Source: Cohnella sp. GbtcB17 (GTDB taxonomy: Bacteria; Bacillota; Bacilli; Paenibacillales; Paenibacillaceae). Taken from it: DNA of 64,000 nucleotides. Location: contig NZ_JAGXJW010000044.1 of assembly GCF_019091135.1 (NCBI RefSeq), forward strand, positions 1 to 64,000. The letters are read 5' to 3'. The notes under the pieces are model-generated. The model was not told the DNA's origin and searched no databases. It was given only the letters and a program-made list of their open reading frames with translations. Position 1 is the first letter of the stretch. Each line of letters opens with the position of its first letter. Both the position numbers and the translations under genes were made by a program. This document shows, piece by piece, positions 33,110 to 42,464 of the stretch.

Positions 33110-34315
33110 TTAAATCGTCAACGCGGACACTTCCAGTAGAGGAACGTCCCGATTTTTCACCATCTCGGCCACGCTGGCGCCGTCTTTGAAGCCGACGCCG
33201 CTGACGATGCAGACGACCGGTCCGCGATCGAACGTCCTGCCGTTGTCCCGTTCGCGGATCAAGCCTGCCAGCGCGGCTGCGCCCGCCGGCTCGCAGAAGA
33301 TGCCTTCCTCCTCCGCCAGCAGTCGTTGGGCCGCATAAATATCGTCGTCGGGGACGGATACGCACGAGCCGTCTCCCGCCGCCATCAGCGCAAGCGCCGC
33401 ATCGCCGTCCGGCGGATTCGGCACCTGCAGGCCGGAGATGCTCGAGGTTGCCGGCCCGGGCGCCGGATGCTTGGCGCCCTGCCGATAGGCGACCGCGATG
33501 TTGGCGCAGCCGTCCGGCTGTACCGCTACCATATGGGGCTTGCCCCCGGCCAGCCCGAAGCGGCTCAACTCGTCGAAGCCCTTCCAGATGCCGACGTACA
33601 ATCCTCCGCCGCCCGCCGGCGCATATACCCTTGCGGCAGCAGCATCTCCCAGTTGCTCCGCGATCTCGTACGCGATCGTCTTGACGCCTTCCATCGCATA
33701 GGGATTGAAGCGGAAGGCGGTGACCATGATCTCCCAGTTTCGCGCCTTCGAAGCCGCGACGACGCGTTCGAACACCTCCTCCCCTACTTCGGGGCTATAG
33801 CCGAAGCCGACCACCTTGCGAACCGACGCGCGATAGGCCAGCACCTGCGCCAGCTTCGCTTCCGCCATGTTCTCCAAGACATAAAGATGATAGGGGAGCT
33901 TCGCGCGCGCCGCATAAGCGGCCGCCGCAGCGCCGGCATTGCCGGACGACGTGCCGATGCAGGCTTCTTTCCCTTGAGCGAGCGCCCAGGAGACGCCCAT
34001 CGCGGCGATCCGATCCTTGTACGACCCGGTCGGATTGCCGCCTTCGTACTTAAAATACAGGGAGTCGACGCCGAGCCGTCCGGCCAACGACACGCTTCGC
34101 ACAAGCGGCGTCCCGCCTTCTCCCAGTTCGATCCGGCTGCCGACGGGAACGTCCGGCAGCAAAGCCGCGTACTTCCAGATTCCTTGGACCGCTCCCTTGT
34201 TCCAGTTCGCGTCCGGCCGCTCGTACTGAAGCAGCAAAGCGCCTCCGCACAAGGAGCAGGCGTACGGAGTACCGGACGAAGCCGCGATGCCGCAGGCGCT
34301 GCAAATCGCGATCAT
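33110..34315 (-). CDS. threonine synthase-like PLP enzyme with zinc ribbon
   Basis: The 401-residue fold-type II PLP enzyme resembles threonine synthase and related ammonia-lyases. Residues 5-23 carry C-x2-C and C-x2-C pairs (CSAC and CSLC), a zinc ribbon. The PLP Lys lies in GSYKDR near residue 99, and the phosphate cup and binding loop are GTSSGNAG and APAGGGGLY. No other threonine biosynthesis gene is close. In this catabolic setting beta- or gamma-elimination of an amino acid, with RidA clearing the enamine, is a reasonable guess. The exact reaction is unknown. Confidence 0.8.
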   Translation of the reverse strand: MIAICSACGIAASSGTPYACSLCGGALLLQYERPDANWNKGAVQGIWKYAALLPDVPVGSRIELGEGGTPLVRSVSLAGRLGVDSLYFKYEGGNPTGSYKDRIAAMGVSWALAQGKEACIGTSSGNAGAAAAAYAARAKLPYHLYVLENMAEAKLAQVLAYRASVRKVVGFGYSPEVGEEVFERVVAASKARNWEIMVTAFRFNPYAMEGVKTIAYEIAEQLGDAAAARVYAPAGGGGLYVGIWKGFDELSRFGLAGGKPHMVAVQPDGCANIAVAYRQGAKHPAPGPATSSISGLQVPNPPDGDAALALMAAGDGSCVSVPDDDIYAAQRLLAEEEGIFCEPAGAAALAGLIRERDNGRTFDRGPVVCIVSGVGFKDGASVAEMVKNRDVPLLEVSALTI

Positions 34316-34357
34316 GACGTTCCCTCCTCAAAATATGGCGTGCCCTTCGTCTTCCCG

Positions 34358-35314
34358 TTACCCTTGCTTCCATCGGCCGGGAATAAGCAGCTCCTCGGGC
34401 ACCTCGCCGAACAGCTTGCCGATATCCGCCGCCGCCCGTTCGGACAGCGGCGGTCCGTTCAGCAGGCGGATGTTGGCTTCCAGCTGCTCCGGCCGTTCCA
34501 TTCCGACGATCAAGCTGTCGATGCCGGGATAATCCCGAACAAAGGAAAACGCGAGTTGAAGTACGGATATCCCTTCGTCTTCCGCCATCTTGCGCAGCGA
34601 CGTCAGCAGCGGTTCGGCAGCGGCCAGCCCGCTCGGCAGCAAGGCAGGCTCCAGGGTGAACAAGCCTTGGAGGAACACGCTTCTTGCGACGATCGTCTTG
34701 CCCGCTTCGCGCATTCGTTCAATCGCGCCGAGCCGCATAAGGCGATGATCGAAAACATTAAAGGGAATCTGTACGACCGAATAGACGTCGTCCCGGATTT
34801 GATCCGCCAGCGCGACGTATTGCTCGGCCGTATGCCCCGTCAAAGACAAACCGCCCGCGCCGATCAGGCCTTCCTCCCTCATCCGGCGCATCGTCCTCGT
34901 CACTGCGCTTCCGTAGCGTCCAAGCGCGTCCGGGTCGTGAAGCTTCAGCACCGACAATCGCGGCAAGCGAAGGCGCTCCAGGCTGGCGCTCACGCTCTGG
35001 TACATAAAAGCTTCGATCTCTCGCTCGCTCAGGGCCGATCCGGTCGGCAGCTTGACCTTGGACATAACCGTTCGCTCCGCCGGCGCTTCGCTCTTCCCGA
35101 AGTAATCGCCGAGCCGCCGCTCCGAATTCCCGTATTCCGGAGCCGTGTCGAAGGCGCGGATGCCTGCTTCTTCACATGCCGTCAGCATCCGGTCGGCATC
35201 CACTTCCTCTGCTGCATTCGCAATGCCGTAGCCCTTTAATCCGAGCTGCGCCGTTCCGAGCGTCAGCTTCGAGATCGGCGCGGTGCCAGCTCCCGTTCGA
35301 CCGTCCTTATTCAC
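34358..35314 (-). CDS. aldo/keto reductase
   Basis: This 318-residue TIM-barrel oxidoreductase shows the AKR signatures: FDTAPEYGNSERRLG with the catalytic Asp and Tyr, a Lys in MSKVKLPTG and the His in LKLHDPDALG. The GTG at 35314 follows GGAGG and leads directly into SKLTLGTAQLGLKG, so the 26 codons upstream are excluded. It heads the run of catabolic genes downstream of the first FadR-type regulator. A TGGTATGACCA operator lies just upstream. It probably handles a sugar-derived aldehyde or ketone with NADPH. Confidence 0.84.
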   Translation of the reverse strand: MNKDGRTGAGTAPISKLTLGTAQLGLKGYGIANAAEEVDADRMLTACEEAGIRAFDTAPEYGNSERRLGDYFGKSEAPAERTVMSKVKLPTGSALSEREIEAFMYQSVSASLERLRLPRLSVLKLHDPDALGRYGSAVTRTMRRMREEGLIGAGGLSLTGHTAEQYVALADQIRDDVYSVVQIPFNVFDHRLMRLGAIERMREAGKTIVARSVFLQGLFTLEPALLPSGLAAAEPLLTSLRKMAEDEGISVLQLAFSFVRDYPGIDSLIVGMERPEQLEANIRLLNGPPLSERAAADIGKLFGEVPEELLIPGRWKQG

Positions 35315-35334
35315 CCTTTCAACCTCCGCTATGA

Positions 35335-35345
35335 TGGTATGACCA
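35335..35345. promoter_or_regulatory. GntR/FadR-type operator O1
   Basis: TGGTATGACCA fits the TNGTNNNACNA pattern bound by FadR-subfamily regulators. It lies 21 bases upstream of the aldo/keto reductase start. The same motif occurs at 36265, 41110 and 41233. Confidence 0.65.
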
Positions 35346-35419
35346 GTTATCAGAAAGCGGAGAGGGAATGAATCGATGCCGGAATGCCGCATCCATTCGC
35401 GCTCTCCTGTCGAACCCGA

Positions 35420-36097
35420 TTAAATAAACTTCTGAAGCGGAGCCAGGTGTATCTCCATCTCCCGCTTCGCTCTTGCCACGTCCTTCGCCCGAATCGCATC
35501 GGTCACGTTCTGGTGCTCGTCGACCGATTTTCTCGAGCTCTCTACAGAATCGAAGTGCAGCGTTCGAATCTTAAGAAAGAAGTCGCTGATCAGTCCGCTC
35601 AGCTCCAGATACGTCTCGTTGCCGGTTGCCCGGAACAGCGTCTCATGGAACGCCAGATCCTCCTCGATCGGCGGCAGACCCCGATCGACCTTTTCCGCCA
35701 TCCGGCGATTCCACTCGTCCATCTGATCCAGGAAGGCGACATCGTAGTGCTCGATCGCCATCTCCACGGCGCCAAGCTCCAGAATGCGACGGGTCTTTAC
35801 CAGCTCGGTCATCTTGCGTTCGTCCTGCTGCCAGCGAAACGAAACCTGCTCCAGGATCGGCTTTAACGACGGTCCTCCCACATAGATTCCGTCACCCGTT
35901 TTGATTTTCACGATACCGAGCATCTCCATCGACTTCAACGCTTCGCGAACGACCGTTCGGCTAACGCCCAGCGCATCGATGAGCTGCTTCTCGGAGGGCA
36001 GCTTATCGCCTTCCCGCATGTCTTTCTCTAAGATATACGCCTTGATTCTTTCGCTCACGATGTGGGACAGGTTCACTTTCTCCGACGAATTCAACAT
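35420..36097 (-). CDS. FadR-subfamily GntR regulator (first copy)
   Basis: The 225-residue protein has an N-terminal winged helix (LPSEKQLIDALGVSRTVVREAL, wing IKTGDGIYV) and a C-terminal all-helical FCD ligand domain with metal-binding His (AFHETLFRATGN, VDEHQNVTDAIR). Such regulators usually respond to carboxylate sugars or amino acid derivatives. It is transcribed toward the aldo/keto reductase gene and divergently from its paralogue. It probably binds the TGGTNNNACCA sites of this cluster. Confidence 0.87.
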   Translation of the reverse strand: MLNSSEKVNLSHIVSERIKAYILEKDMREGDKLPSEKQLIDALGVSRTVVREALKSMEMLGIVKIKTGDGIYVGGPSLKPILEQVSFRWQQDERKMTELVKTRRILELGAVEMAIEHYDVAFLDQMDEWNRRMAEKVDRGLPPIEEDLAFHETLFRATGNETYLELSGLISDFFLKIRTLHFDSVESSRKSVDEHQNVTDAIRAKDVARAKREMEIHLAPLQKFI

Positions 36098-36227
36098 GCA
36101 CTCACCTCCGGCACTCCGCCTTACTGCTAGACAGGATAGACTATCGCAGCTTTTTCCGTATCATGTACCTTCAACGCTACTCGTCGCTTCGTTCACTGTC
36201 AATCGCGACTCCGGCGCCTTCCTCCAT

Positions 36228-36256
36228 TTGACAGCGCACGGAATGAGGGGTACCCT
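36228..36256 (+). promoter_or_regulatory. promoter of the second FadR-type gene
   Basis: TTGACA (36228-36233) is followed after 17 bases by TACCCT (36251-36256). The operator O2 lies just downstream at the expected start, so repression is likely. Confidence 0.5.
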
Positions 36257-36264
36257 TTATTTAG

Positions 36265-36275
36265 TGGTCTGACCA
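36265..36275. promoter_or_regulatory. GntR/FadR-type operator O2
   Basis: TGGTCTGACCA is a palindrome with a single central base. It lies nine bases after the -10 box of the regulator gene at 36322, suggesting autoregulation. Confidence 0.65.
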
Positions 36276-36321
36276 TTGGTATAGCCAGCCGCATCGTTGA
36301 CGCAGAAGGAGACTAACGTCC

Positions 36322-36999
36322 ATGAAGCCGATTGACAAGACCGAGCGATACACGTTGACCGAGCTGATCGTTCGCAACCTGAAGACCTATATGCTAGACA
36401 ACGAGATGAAACCCGGCGACAAGCTTCCGGCCGAACGCGAGCTATGCCAGACGCTCGGCGTCAGCCGCGCCGTTCTGCGCGAAGCGCTGCGTTCCCTCGA
36501 GAGCGCCGGCTTGCTTCAGATTCGCCATGGCGAGGGCAGCTACGTCGCCGCTCATTTTTTCGATCCGCTATACGAACAGCTGAACTTCATCCAGCTTATG
36601 GAGCCTAAGCGGCAGAGCGACATGCTCGGCATCCGCTACCTCATAGAAGCTTCCGCCTGCGAGTCCGCCTCCAGAGTCGGCGTCCGGGCATGGGACGATC
36701 TTGTCGAGCTTGCGGACCGCTTCGAGCAATCCGCCGGCTTGGACGCCGCTTCGCGCAGCGAATTGGACGCCCGCTTCCACCTGGCGCTCGTACGCACCTT
36801 AGGCAACAGGACGCTGGAGGAGATGACAGAAGCGTTTCTGCGACTGAACGCCCGCTTCGACGACACCGACGAGGCGCATCGCGCGCACGCACGCGAACAT
36901 GTTCTCTACCTGAACGCCATCCGCGAAGGCAACCTGGAGCTCGCAAAGAAGCTACTCGAGAAGCACCTGACTACCAACTGCTCCACCCCCCGTCCATAA
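36322..36999 (+). CDS. FadR-subfamily GntR regulator (second copy)
   Basis: This 225-residue protein has the same design and length as its divergent neighbour: a winged helix (LPAERELCQTLGVSRAVLREAL, wing IRHGEGSYV) and an FCD domain (ARFHLALVRTLGN, AHAREHVLYLNAI). Two FadR-type regulators back to back suggest that two metabolites are sensed, or that one duplicated recently. AAGGAG precedes the start. The last 29 bases overlap the convergent SDR gene. Confidence 0.87.
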   Translation: MKPIDKTERYTLTELIVRNLKTYMLDNEMKPGDKLPAERELCQTLGVSRAVLREALRSLESAGLLQIRHGEGSYVAAHFFDPLYEQLNFIQLMEPKRQSDMLGIRYLIEASACESASRVGVRAWDDLVELADRFEQSAGLDAASRSELDARFHLALVRTLGNRTLEEMTEAFLRLNARFDDTDEAHRAHAREHVLYLNAIREGNLELAKKLLEKHLTTNCSTPRP

Positions 37000-37768
37000 C
37001 GAGGTTATGTCCCGTTATGTACGATGAAGCGCGGGAGGCAAGGTAGACGACAGCGCCTTTGATATCGTCGTCGTCGGCCATCCTTCCGAGCGGCGTTCTT
37101 TCTTTGTACTTTTGCATAAATTCATCGTCGGCGTCCTCCGGGCCGCCGGTCGGGTTGTACCCGCCGGGGCTTATGCTGTTGACCCGGATGTTATAAGGCC
37201 CGTAGTAATTGGCCAGCCACTTGGTCATGCCGACCAATCCCCACTTGTTGTACGTATATTCGATTCCGCTCGTTCTGCCGGTGCTGCCGTAAATGGGGAA
37301 ATGCGGGCCCAATATGCCTTGAATAGAAGAGATATTGATAATGTTTCCTTCCATCCTTTTCCTCATCGCGGGCACGACGGCTTTGGTCAGCAGCATCGTG
37401 CCGAGTCCGTTCACCTGTTCGGCCGCGTTCCAGCCTGCCGCCTCCGTCTGTTCCAGATCGGCCAGTCCGACCCGGGAGACGGCATTGTTGATCAAAATGT
37501 CGATGCGTCCGTAACGCTCCAGCGTCTGCGCGACGAACGATTGAATGCCGGCTTCGTCTCCGAGATCGAGCGCAAGCGCGGCGGCGTCCGCGCCCTCGTC
37601 GCGAAGCTTGGCGGCGAGAGATTCGCATTCGGCCACGCCTCGCGAGGCGATCACGACGGTAGCGCCTGCCTGTGCGAGCGCAGTCGAGATATGCGCGCCG
37701 TACAGGCCTGAGCCTCCCGTCACGACCGCCACCTTGGAATCGAGGCGGAACAGCTCCATCACATTCAT
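36971..37768 (-). CDS. SDR family oxidoreductase
   Basis: The 265-residue short-chain dehydrogenase has the cofactor motif TGGSGLYGAHIS, the NNA motif (LINNAVSRVG), the catalytic Ser in NISSIQG and Tyr/Lys in YTYNKWG. Like gluconate 5-dehydrogenase relatives it probably oxidises or reduces a sugar acid with NAD(P). It is the last gene of the importer operon, so its substrate is likely a product of the imported compound. It overlaps the FadR-type gene by 29 bases. Confidence 0.87.
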   Translation of the reverse strand: MNVMELFRLDSKVAVVTGGSGLYGAHISTALAQAGATVVIASRGVAECESLAAKLRDEGADAAALALDLGDEAGIQSFVAQTLERYGRIDILINNAVSRVGLADLEQTEAAGWNAAEQVNGLGTMLLTKAVVPAMRKRMEGNIINISSIQGILGPHFPIYGSTGRTSGIEYTYNKWGLVGMTKWLANYYGPYNIRVNSISPGGYNPTGGPEDADDEFMQKYKERTPLGRMADDDDIKGAVVYLASRASSYITGHNLVMDGGWSSW

Positions 37769-37799
37769 CGCCGCGCCCTCCTTTTTTCTCCCATATTGA

Positions 37800-38618
37800 T
37801 TACCCTTTCACGCTGCCCACCGTTATTCCCTTGACAAAATAACGTTGAAACGCGATAAAGACGACAAATATCGGAATGAAGCCCATCGTAGCCGCCGCCA
37901 TCTGTGCGCCGTAATTGGCCGAAAATTCGCTGACAAGGGTGGAAATGCCGACGTTGATCGTCATCTTCGCCTCGTCGCTGAGCATAATCAGCTGCCACAG
38001 GTAGTCGTTCCAGGTGAACGAGAATACGAAGATGGCAAGCGCGCCGATTCCCGGCTTGACGACCGGCACAAACAGCCGTGCGAACAGAGACAGCTCGCTG
38101 CAGCCGTCGATCTTGCCCGCCTCGAGCAGTTCGTTCGGCACCGTCTGGCTGAACTGCTTCATAAGAAAGGCGGCGAACGGCAGAGCCAGGACCGGAAGAA
38201 TGACGCTCCAGCTGTTGTTGACCAGATGCAGATTCCGCATGAGCGTGAACAGCGGAACAAGACCCAGCTGACGCGGAATCATCATCGTCACGATGACCAG
38301 CCCGAACAAAACGGCCTGCCCGGTGAATCGATGCTTGGTGAATGCATAGCCGGCCATCGTCGCCACGGCGCAGGTAAGCAAGGTCGCGCCTCCTGCGATC
38401 AGCACGCTGTTGAGCAGCCAGCGAACCACCTCGCTCTCCGCGAACAGCTTCGTATAGTTGGCCGTCGTCGGAGAGGAAGGGAACAACTCCGGCGGAATAC
38501 GGATGGCCATCGACTGGCTCTTGAACGAACCGGTGATCATCCAATAGATCGGAAACAGAAAAAATAGCGCGCATAGATAGAGGACAAGGTCGACAGCCCA
38601 TTTCAATCCTTTGGTCAT
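37800..38618 (-). CDS. carbohydrate ABC transporter permease (MalG type)
   Basis: The 272-residue inner-membrane protein has six predicted helices and the EAA loop that meets the ATPase (ELLEAGKIDGCSELSLFARLF). The start at 38618 follows GGGGG; an in-frame ATG at 38645 would overlap the preceding permease gene. With the other permease and the lipoprotein it forms an importer. No ATPase gene is in the window, so a shared MsmX-type ATPase encoded elsewhere probably powers it. Confidence 0.87.
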   Translation of the reverse strand: MTKGLKWAVDLVLYLCALFFLFPIYWMITGSFKSQSMAIRIPPELFPSSPTTANYTKLFAESEVVRWLLNSVLIAGGATLLTCAVATMAGYAFTKHRFTGQAVLFGLVIVTMMIPRQLGLVPLFTLMRNLHLVNNSWSVILPVLALPFAAFLMKQFSQTVPNELLEAGKIDGCSELSLFARLFVPVVKPGIGALAIFVFSFTWNDYLWQLIMLSDEAKMTINVGISTLVSEFSANYGAQMAAATMGFIPIFVVFIAFQRYFVKGITVGSVKG

Positions 38619-38631
38619 CGGAGGCGCCCCC

Positions 38632-39549
38632 TTAATACTCGACATCGGAACGGAAGAATTTGAATTGAATCAGAGAGAACATCGATATCAGTATGGCAAG
38701 CAAAACCCCCATGGCCGAAGCAAGCCCCAGATTCCCGTACTTGAAGGCCGTCTCGTACAGCAGGTACATGATCGTCGTCGTCGAATAATTCGGTCCGCCT
38801 CCGGTGAGCAGTTGAATCACGACAAACGTCTGGAACGCTCCGATGGTCGTCGTCACGACGATATACAGCGTCGTGGGCTTCAGCAGAGGCAGCGTAATGC
38901 TCCAGAACTTCCGCCATGGCGATGCGCCGTCGATCGAAGCCGCTTCGCCGTAGGAGGCCGGAATCCCCCCCAGACCTGCCATATAAAGAATAAACGGCTG
39001 TCCGACGCACCAGGTAATCACGACAAGGATGACCGCGATCAGCGTAACCGAGGAATCCGAAAGCCACATGACAGGCCCGATCCCAAGCAGGGAGAGTCCG
39101 TAATTCGCGACCCCTGTCATCGGATTATAAATCCACAGCCAGGCGATCGACAAAATGACCTGCGAAGTGACGATCGGCAGATAGAAGCTCGCCCGGAAAA
39201 ACGAAGCGACGGCCGCCGACTTGTGGATGACGATGCTGGCCGTCGCGAGCGAGAAGCCTACCGATAAAGGCACGACGCCCAGGACGAGCAGGAAGGTATT
39301 GCGGATCGACTTGAGGAATACTTCGTCTCCGAGCAGATGCGCGTAGTTGCCGAAGCCGACCCATTCCTTGCGGCCAATGCCGTAGTCGAACAAGCTCAGG
39401 TAAATCGCGTCAAGAAACGGATAAATCTCGAAGGCGGCAAATACGAGGAGAAACGGCAAAATGAAGAAGAAACCCCAAAACTCCCGGTAAGCTCTAGATG
39501 CCATGTTCCTATCCCAACTCTCTCCATGAACTTGACCGGAGGCGTTCAT
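38632..39549 (-). CDS. carbohydrate ABC transporter permease (MalF type)
   Basis: This permease of 305 residues has six membrane helices, beginning FWGFFFILPFLLVFAAFEIYP, and the EAA loop YGEAASIDGASPWRKFWSIT. An internal Met at residue 16 could be the true start, as the first has only a distant ribosome binding site. It pairs with the MalG-type permease that follows after 13 bases. Its gene lies just downstream of the solute-binding lipoprotein gene. Confidence 0.87.
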   Translation of the reverse strand: MNASGQVHGESWDRNMASRAYREFWGFFFILPFLLVFAAFEIYPFLDAIYLSLFDYGIGRKEWVGFGNYAHLLGDEVFLKSIRNTFLLVLGVVPLSVGFSLATASIVIHKSAAVASFFRASFYLPIVTSQVILSIAWLWIYNPMTGVANYGLSLLGIGPVMWLSDSSVTLIAVILVVITWCVGQPFILYMAGLGGIPASYGEAASIDGASPWRKFWSITLPLLKPTTLYIVVTTTIGAFQTFVVIQLLTGGGPNYSTTTIMYLLYETAFKYGNLGLASAMGVLLAILISMFSLIQFKFFRSDVEY

Positions 39550-39587
39550 GCCCTCACGGATGAACCCTCCGGCCTGGCTCCTGCAAT

Positions 39588-40922
39588 CTACTTGGCGTTC
39601 GATGCGATGATCTCGTTCGCCTTGGCGACCCAGTCGTCGAGCGCCTGCTGCGCCGTCTTATGCTTCGTGAATGCGGCCTGAAGCTCCGGGAAAAACGCGT
39701 TGCGAGTCTCGGCGTAGCCCGGAATCGACAGTCCGATATCTTTCGCGTACGCGGACAGCTTGATCGTCTTGCCTTGCGGGGAATCCTCCGCATAGCTCGA
39801 CGCCATCGACTTGCGCGTCGCGATGACGCTGGCGGCTTCCGCCATCTTGGCCATGCTTTCCTTGCTGTTGGCGAAGGTCGCGAAGTCCTTGGCGGCGCTC
39901 ATCTTCGCTTCGTCCTTCGTATTCCAGACCCAGGTGCCATAGCCCAGAAGAAGCGAATTCGAGCTCTTGCCGTCCTTGCTCGGGTAGGGAACAATGTCGT
40001 AGTTGAACTTCTTGGCCGAGCCTTCCGCGAACGCCTTGTCGAATGCGCCGAAGTTCGCCAGACTGCCGAAGGTCATGCCGATCTTTCCTTGCAGGAACAT
40101 CTCGTTGATGACCGCGCCCGCCTTCAGGCCCGGCACGCCAGGCGGCGTCAACCCTTCGTCGATCAGGCTTGTCAGGTAATCGAGTCCTTCGACCCCTTCC
40201 GGAGAATTTAGGACCGCCTTCGTCTTGTCGTCGGACCAGGTGCTGGCGCCGAAGCCCCACAGGAACAGGTGGTGGCTCTGATCGCCGCCCGTATCGCCCG
40301 CATACGTGCCGAAGCCATAAATGCCGGCTGCCGGGTCGTTGACAGCCTTGGCCGCTTCTTTGAATTGATCGTACGTCCACGTCGCCATGTTCTTCGGCAG
40401 CAGATCGGTTGCTCCCTTGGCCTCGAACAGATCCAGATTCACCATCATACCCGGCGCCGTAATGCTGTTCGGAATGATGTACAGATGCCCGTCGACCGAT
40501 AGCGAATCCAGAACGCCCGTCTCGAAATCTTCCTTGTCGATCGCTTCCTCCAACGGAACGAGCAGCCCTTTCTTCGCGTAGGTGAGCGGCCAGCCGATGG
40601 CGCCTTGCTGGACGTCCGGGAGCTCTGCGGTGTTGATCGCAATGCTGATTCTCTCGGCGATCTTGTCATCCGGCGTCTTGACCAGCTTGATCGTCGTACC
40701 CGGATGAGCGGTCTCGTAATCACTTTTGATCGATGCATAGGCGCTTTGCAAGTCCTCCCGCGCATCGACCCACCAGGTCAGCTCCACCTTTTGCCCGGAC
40801 GCGCTCCCGCTTGCCGTAGCGCTGCCTTCCGCCGGCCGTTCGTTATTGCCGCCATTGCCGCAGCCTGCGATAAATCCGATCGATAAGACGAGTGCGCCCG
40901 CTATCCCGTTCGCTTTTCTCAT
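39588..40922 (-). CDS. extracellular solute-binding lipoprotein of an ABC importer
   Basis: The 444-residue protein begins with a lipoprotein signal (MRKANG, hydrophobic core, lipobox FIAGC) and a Ser/Gly/Ala linker, followed by a family 1 sugar-binding fold (VELTWWVDAREDLQSAYASI). It captures a carbohydrate or sugar acid on the cell surface for the two permeases downstream. The ATG at 40922 is chosen because AGGGGG lies before it and the lipobox is then at the usual place. Two GntR-type operators lie upstream. Confidence 0.87.
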   Translation of the reverse strand: MRKANGIAGALVLSIGFIAGCGNGGNNERPAEGSATASGSASGQKVELTWWVDAREDLQSAYASIKSDYETAHPGTTIKLVKTPDDKIAERISIAINTAELPDVQQGAIGWPLTYAKKGLLVPLEEAIDKEDFETGVLDSLSVDGHLYIIPNSITAPGMMVNLDLFEAKGATDLLPKNMATWTYDQFKEAAKAVNDPAAGIYGFGTYAGDTGGDQSHHLFLWGFGASTWSDDKTKAVLNSPEGVEGLDYLTSLIDEGLTPPGVPGLKAGAVINEMFLQGKIGMTFGSLANFGAFDKAFAEGSAKKFNYDIVPYPSKDGKSSNSLLLGYGTWVWNTKDEAKMSAAKDFATFANSKESMAKMAEAASVIATRKSMASSYAEDSPQGKTIKLSAYAKDIGLSIPGYAETRNAFFPELQAAFTKHKTAQQALDDWVAKANEIIASNAK

Positions 40923-41109
40923 GCGTATCCCCCTAAGGTTTGAAGTTCGAGTTGCCGCCTTCCGGTTGTTCATCCTCTCGATTCCGAACCGACCTAAAGT
41001 CGTTAAGCTTGCGTCTCTTCGCTGCTCAAGCTCTCTTCATGCGCAACCTTGCCAGATCCACTCTTCAACCAAACCTCAAGCTTTGAGAGACACCCCCGAA
41101 TTAGTATTA

Positions 41110-41120
41110 TGGTCATACCA
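41110..41120. promoter_or_regulatory. GntR/FadR-type operator O3
   Basis: TGGTCATACCA is the exact reverse complement of O1 and O4. It lies in the leader of the importer operon, 123 bases from O4, which could allow DNA looping. The rest of 40923-41327 holds the promoter and O4 but no gene. Confidence 0.6.
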
Positions 41121-41232
41121 CCAGGCATGAACAAAAGCCTCTCCCGTTTTCCTTTTCACAACGGCGCTTTCAGATCTTCCTACAAAAGTCCGATCGTATA
41201 TATCTCTCAGCCGTTCAAAAAAATGAAGAGTA

Positions 41233-41243
41233 TGGTATGACCA
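41233..41243. promoter_or_regulatory. GntR/FadR-type operator O4
   Basis: TGGTATGACCA, identical to O1, lies 12 bases past the -10 box of the importer promoter, where binding would block transcription. Confidence 0.65.
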
Positions 41244-41255
41244 GATGATAGATAA

Positions 41256-41284
41256 AGCTTACACTGTTGCTCCACGCCTGTCAA
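41256..41284 (-). promoter_or_regulatory. importer operon promoter
   Basis: On the minus strand TTGACA (41284-41279) is followed after 17 bases by TAAGCT (41261-41256). The -10 box is weak, which fits a regulated promoter. Confidence 0.5.
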
Positions 41285-41327
41285 TCATTTTGATTCATTT
41301 TCGCAAAATGTGTAAGGTAATATAACG

Positions 41328-42464
41328 TCATTTTCCATTGTAATCGCAATCAAAGCAGTCGGATGTCAGCTTAATCATGCGATCTTTCGCGGCGGATCTC
41401 ATAGACGCCTCGGCCACCGCTACCGAACGAAGCGCCGCCGTTCCGTCAAACAGCGCTTGAAAGTCGGTCTCGATCGACTTGCCGCCGACGGCAGCGAGAA
41501 ATGCAAGCATTTCCCGCTTCATCGGCGTCCGCAGGAAATCGGGCGGGCGCTCCTCGGGGCTTCCGAATACGACTCCGCCGCCCCGCTCGCCGCGAAACCA
41601 TGCAGCACGTTGCTCGTCCTCCTGCGCGTCCCCGTTTATCCCGACGCGGACAGGCGGCTCTCCTACTTTCCTGAACTCAATCGCGGATTGATGCCAGTCG
41701 ACCCAGACGGAGCCGTTCGTTCCGTTTAACTTCACGTAATGCTCGCCGCGGCGATAGCTCGATCCGTAATAAAGCGTGCCGAGCGCCCCGCTCTTGAATC
41801 GAAGGCTCAACAGCAGCACGTCGTCTTCGCCGGAGAAGCCGTGCTCTTCGCGATGGGCGCCCCGATCTCCCAGCATGACGAGTCGCTCGACCGGTCCCAT
41901 CAGCGACAGCAGCAAATCCAGCTCGTGTATATGGTGAAACAGCTGTCCTCCGGATTGAGCGCGATTTCCTTTCCATGCTGATTGGGGACGCGCGTCCTCC
42001 CAGCCCGTTCGTGCCGCGTGAACGGTCGTGAGCGTGCCGAGCTCTCCTGCCGCCACCCAGGCTTTCACTTGCCCGATGCCAGGGAGAAAATGCAAAATGT
42101 GGCCCAGCATGAGCCGCACGCCGTTCTCGCGGCAAACGTTCACCATCTCCATGCAATCGGTCAGCGACAGGGCGGCGGGCTTCTCGCAGAAGACGTGCTT
42201 GCCCTGCGAGGCTGCCGCGATAACGGACGCCTTGTGCAAATGATTCGGATTGGCCACGACTACGGCATCCACATCCGCGCGACGGAGAAGCGCGTCCGCG
42301 TCAGACTCCGCATCGCAGCGAAGCATGTCGGCCAAGCCGCGGAGATCGCGATTCCCGCCGCCGCAGACGGCAGCCAAGCGAACGTCCTCCATTCCGCCAA
42401 GAATACGCGCGAACTCCGCGCCGAAATATCCGCAGCCGATCACACCGACGCCGATGCTTGCCAT
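41328..42464 (-). CDS. Gfo/Idh/MocA family oxidoreductase (second copy)
   Basis: The 378-residue dehydrogenase has GVIGCGYFGAEFARIL for nucleotide binding and CEKPAALSLTDC with the catalytic Lys. HHIHELDLLLSLMG carries the family's active-site His. It is only distantly like the copy at 32068. Its start overlaps the stop of the FAH-family gene (TGATG), so the two are translationally coupled. It is the last gene of the operon starting at the aminotransferase. Confidence 0.85.
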   Translation of the reverse strand: MASIGVGVIGCGYFGAEFARILGGMEDVRLAAVCGGGNRDLRGLADMLRCDAESDADALLRRADVDAVVVANPNHLHKASVIAAASQGKHVFCEKPAALSLTDCMEMVNVCRENGVRLMLGHILHFLPGIGQVKAWVAAGELGTLTTVHAARTGWEDARPQSAWKGNRAQSGGQLFHHIHELDLLLSLMGPVERLVMLGDRGAHREEHGFSGEDDVLLLSLRFKSGALGTLYYGSSYRRGEHYVKLNGTNGSVWVDWHQSAIEFRKVGEPPVRVGINGDAQEDEQRAAWFRGERGGGVVFGSPEERPPDFLRTPMKREMLAFLAAVGGKSIETDFQALFDGTAALRSVAVAEASMRSAAKDRMIKLTSDCFDCDYNGK

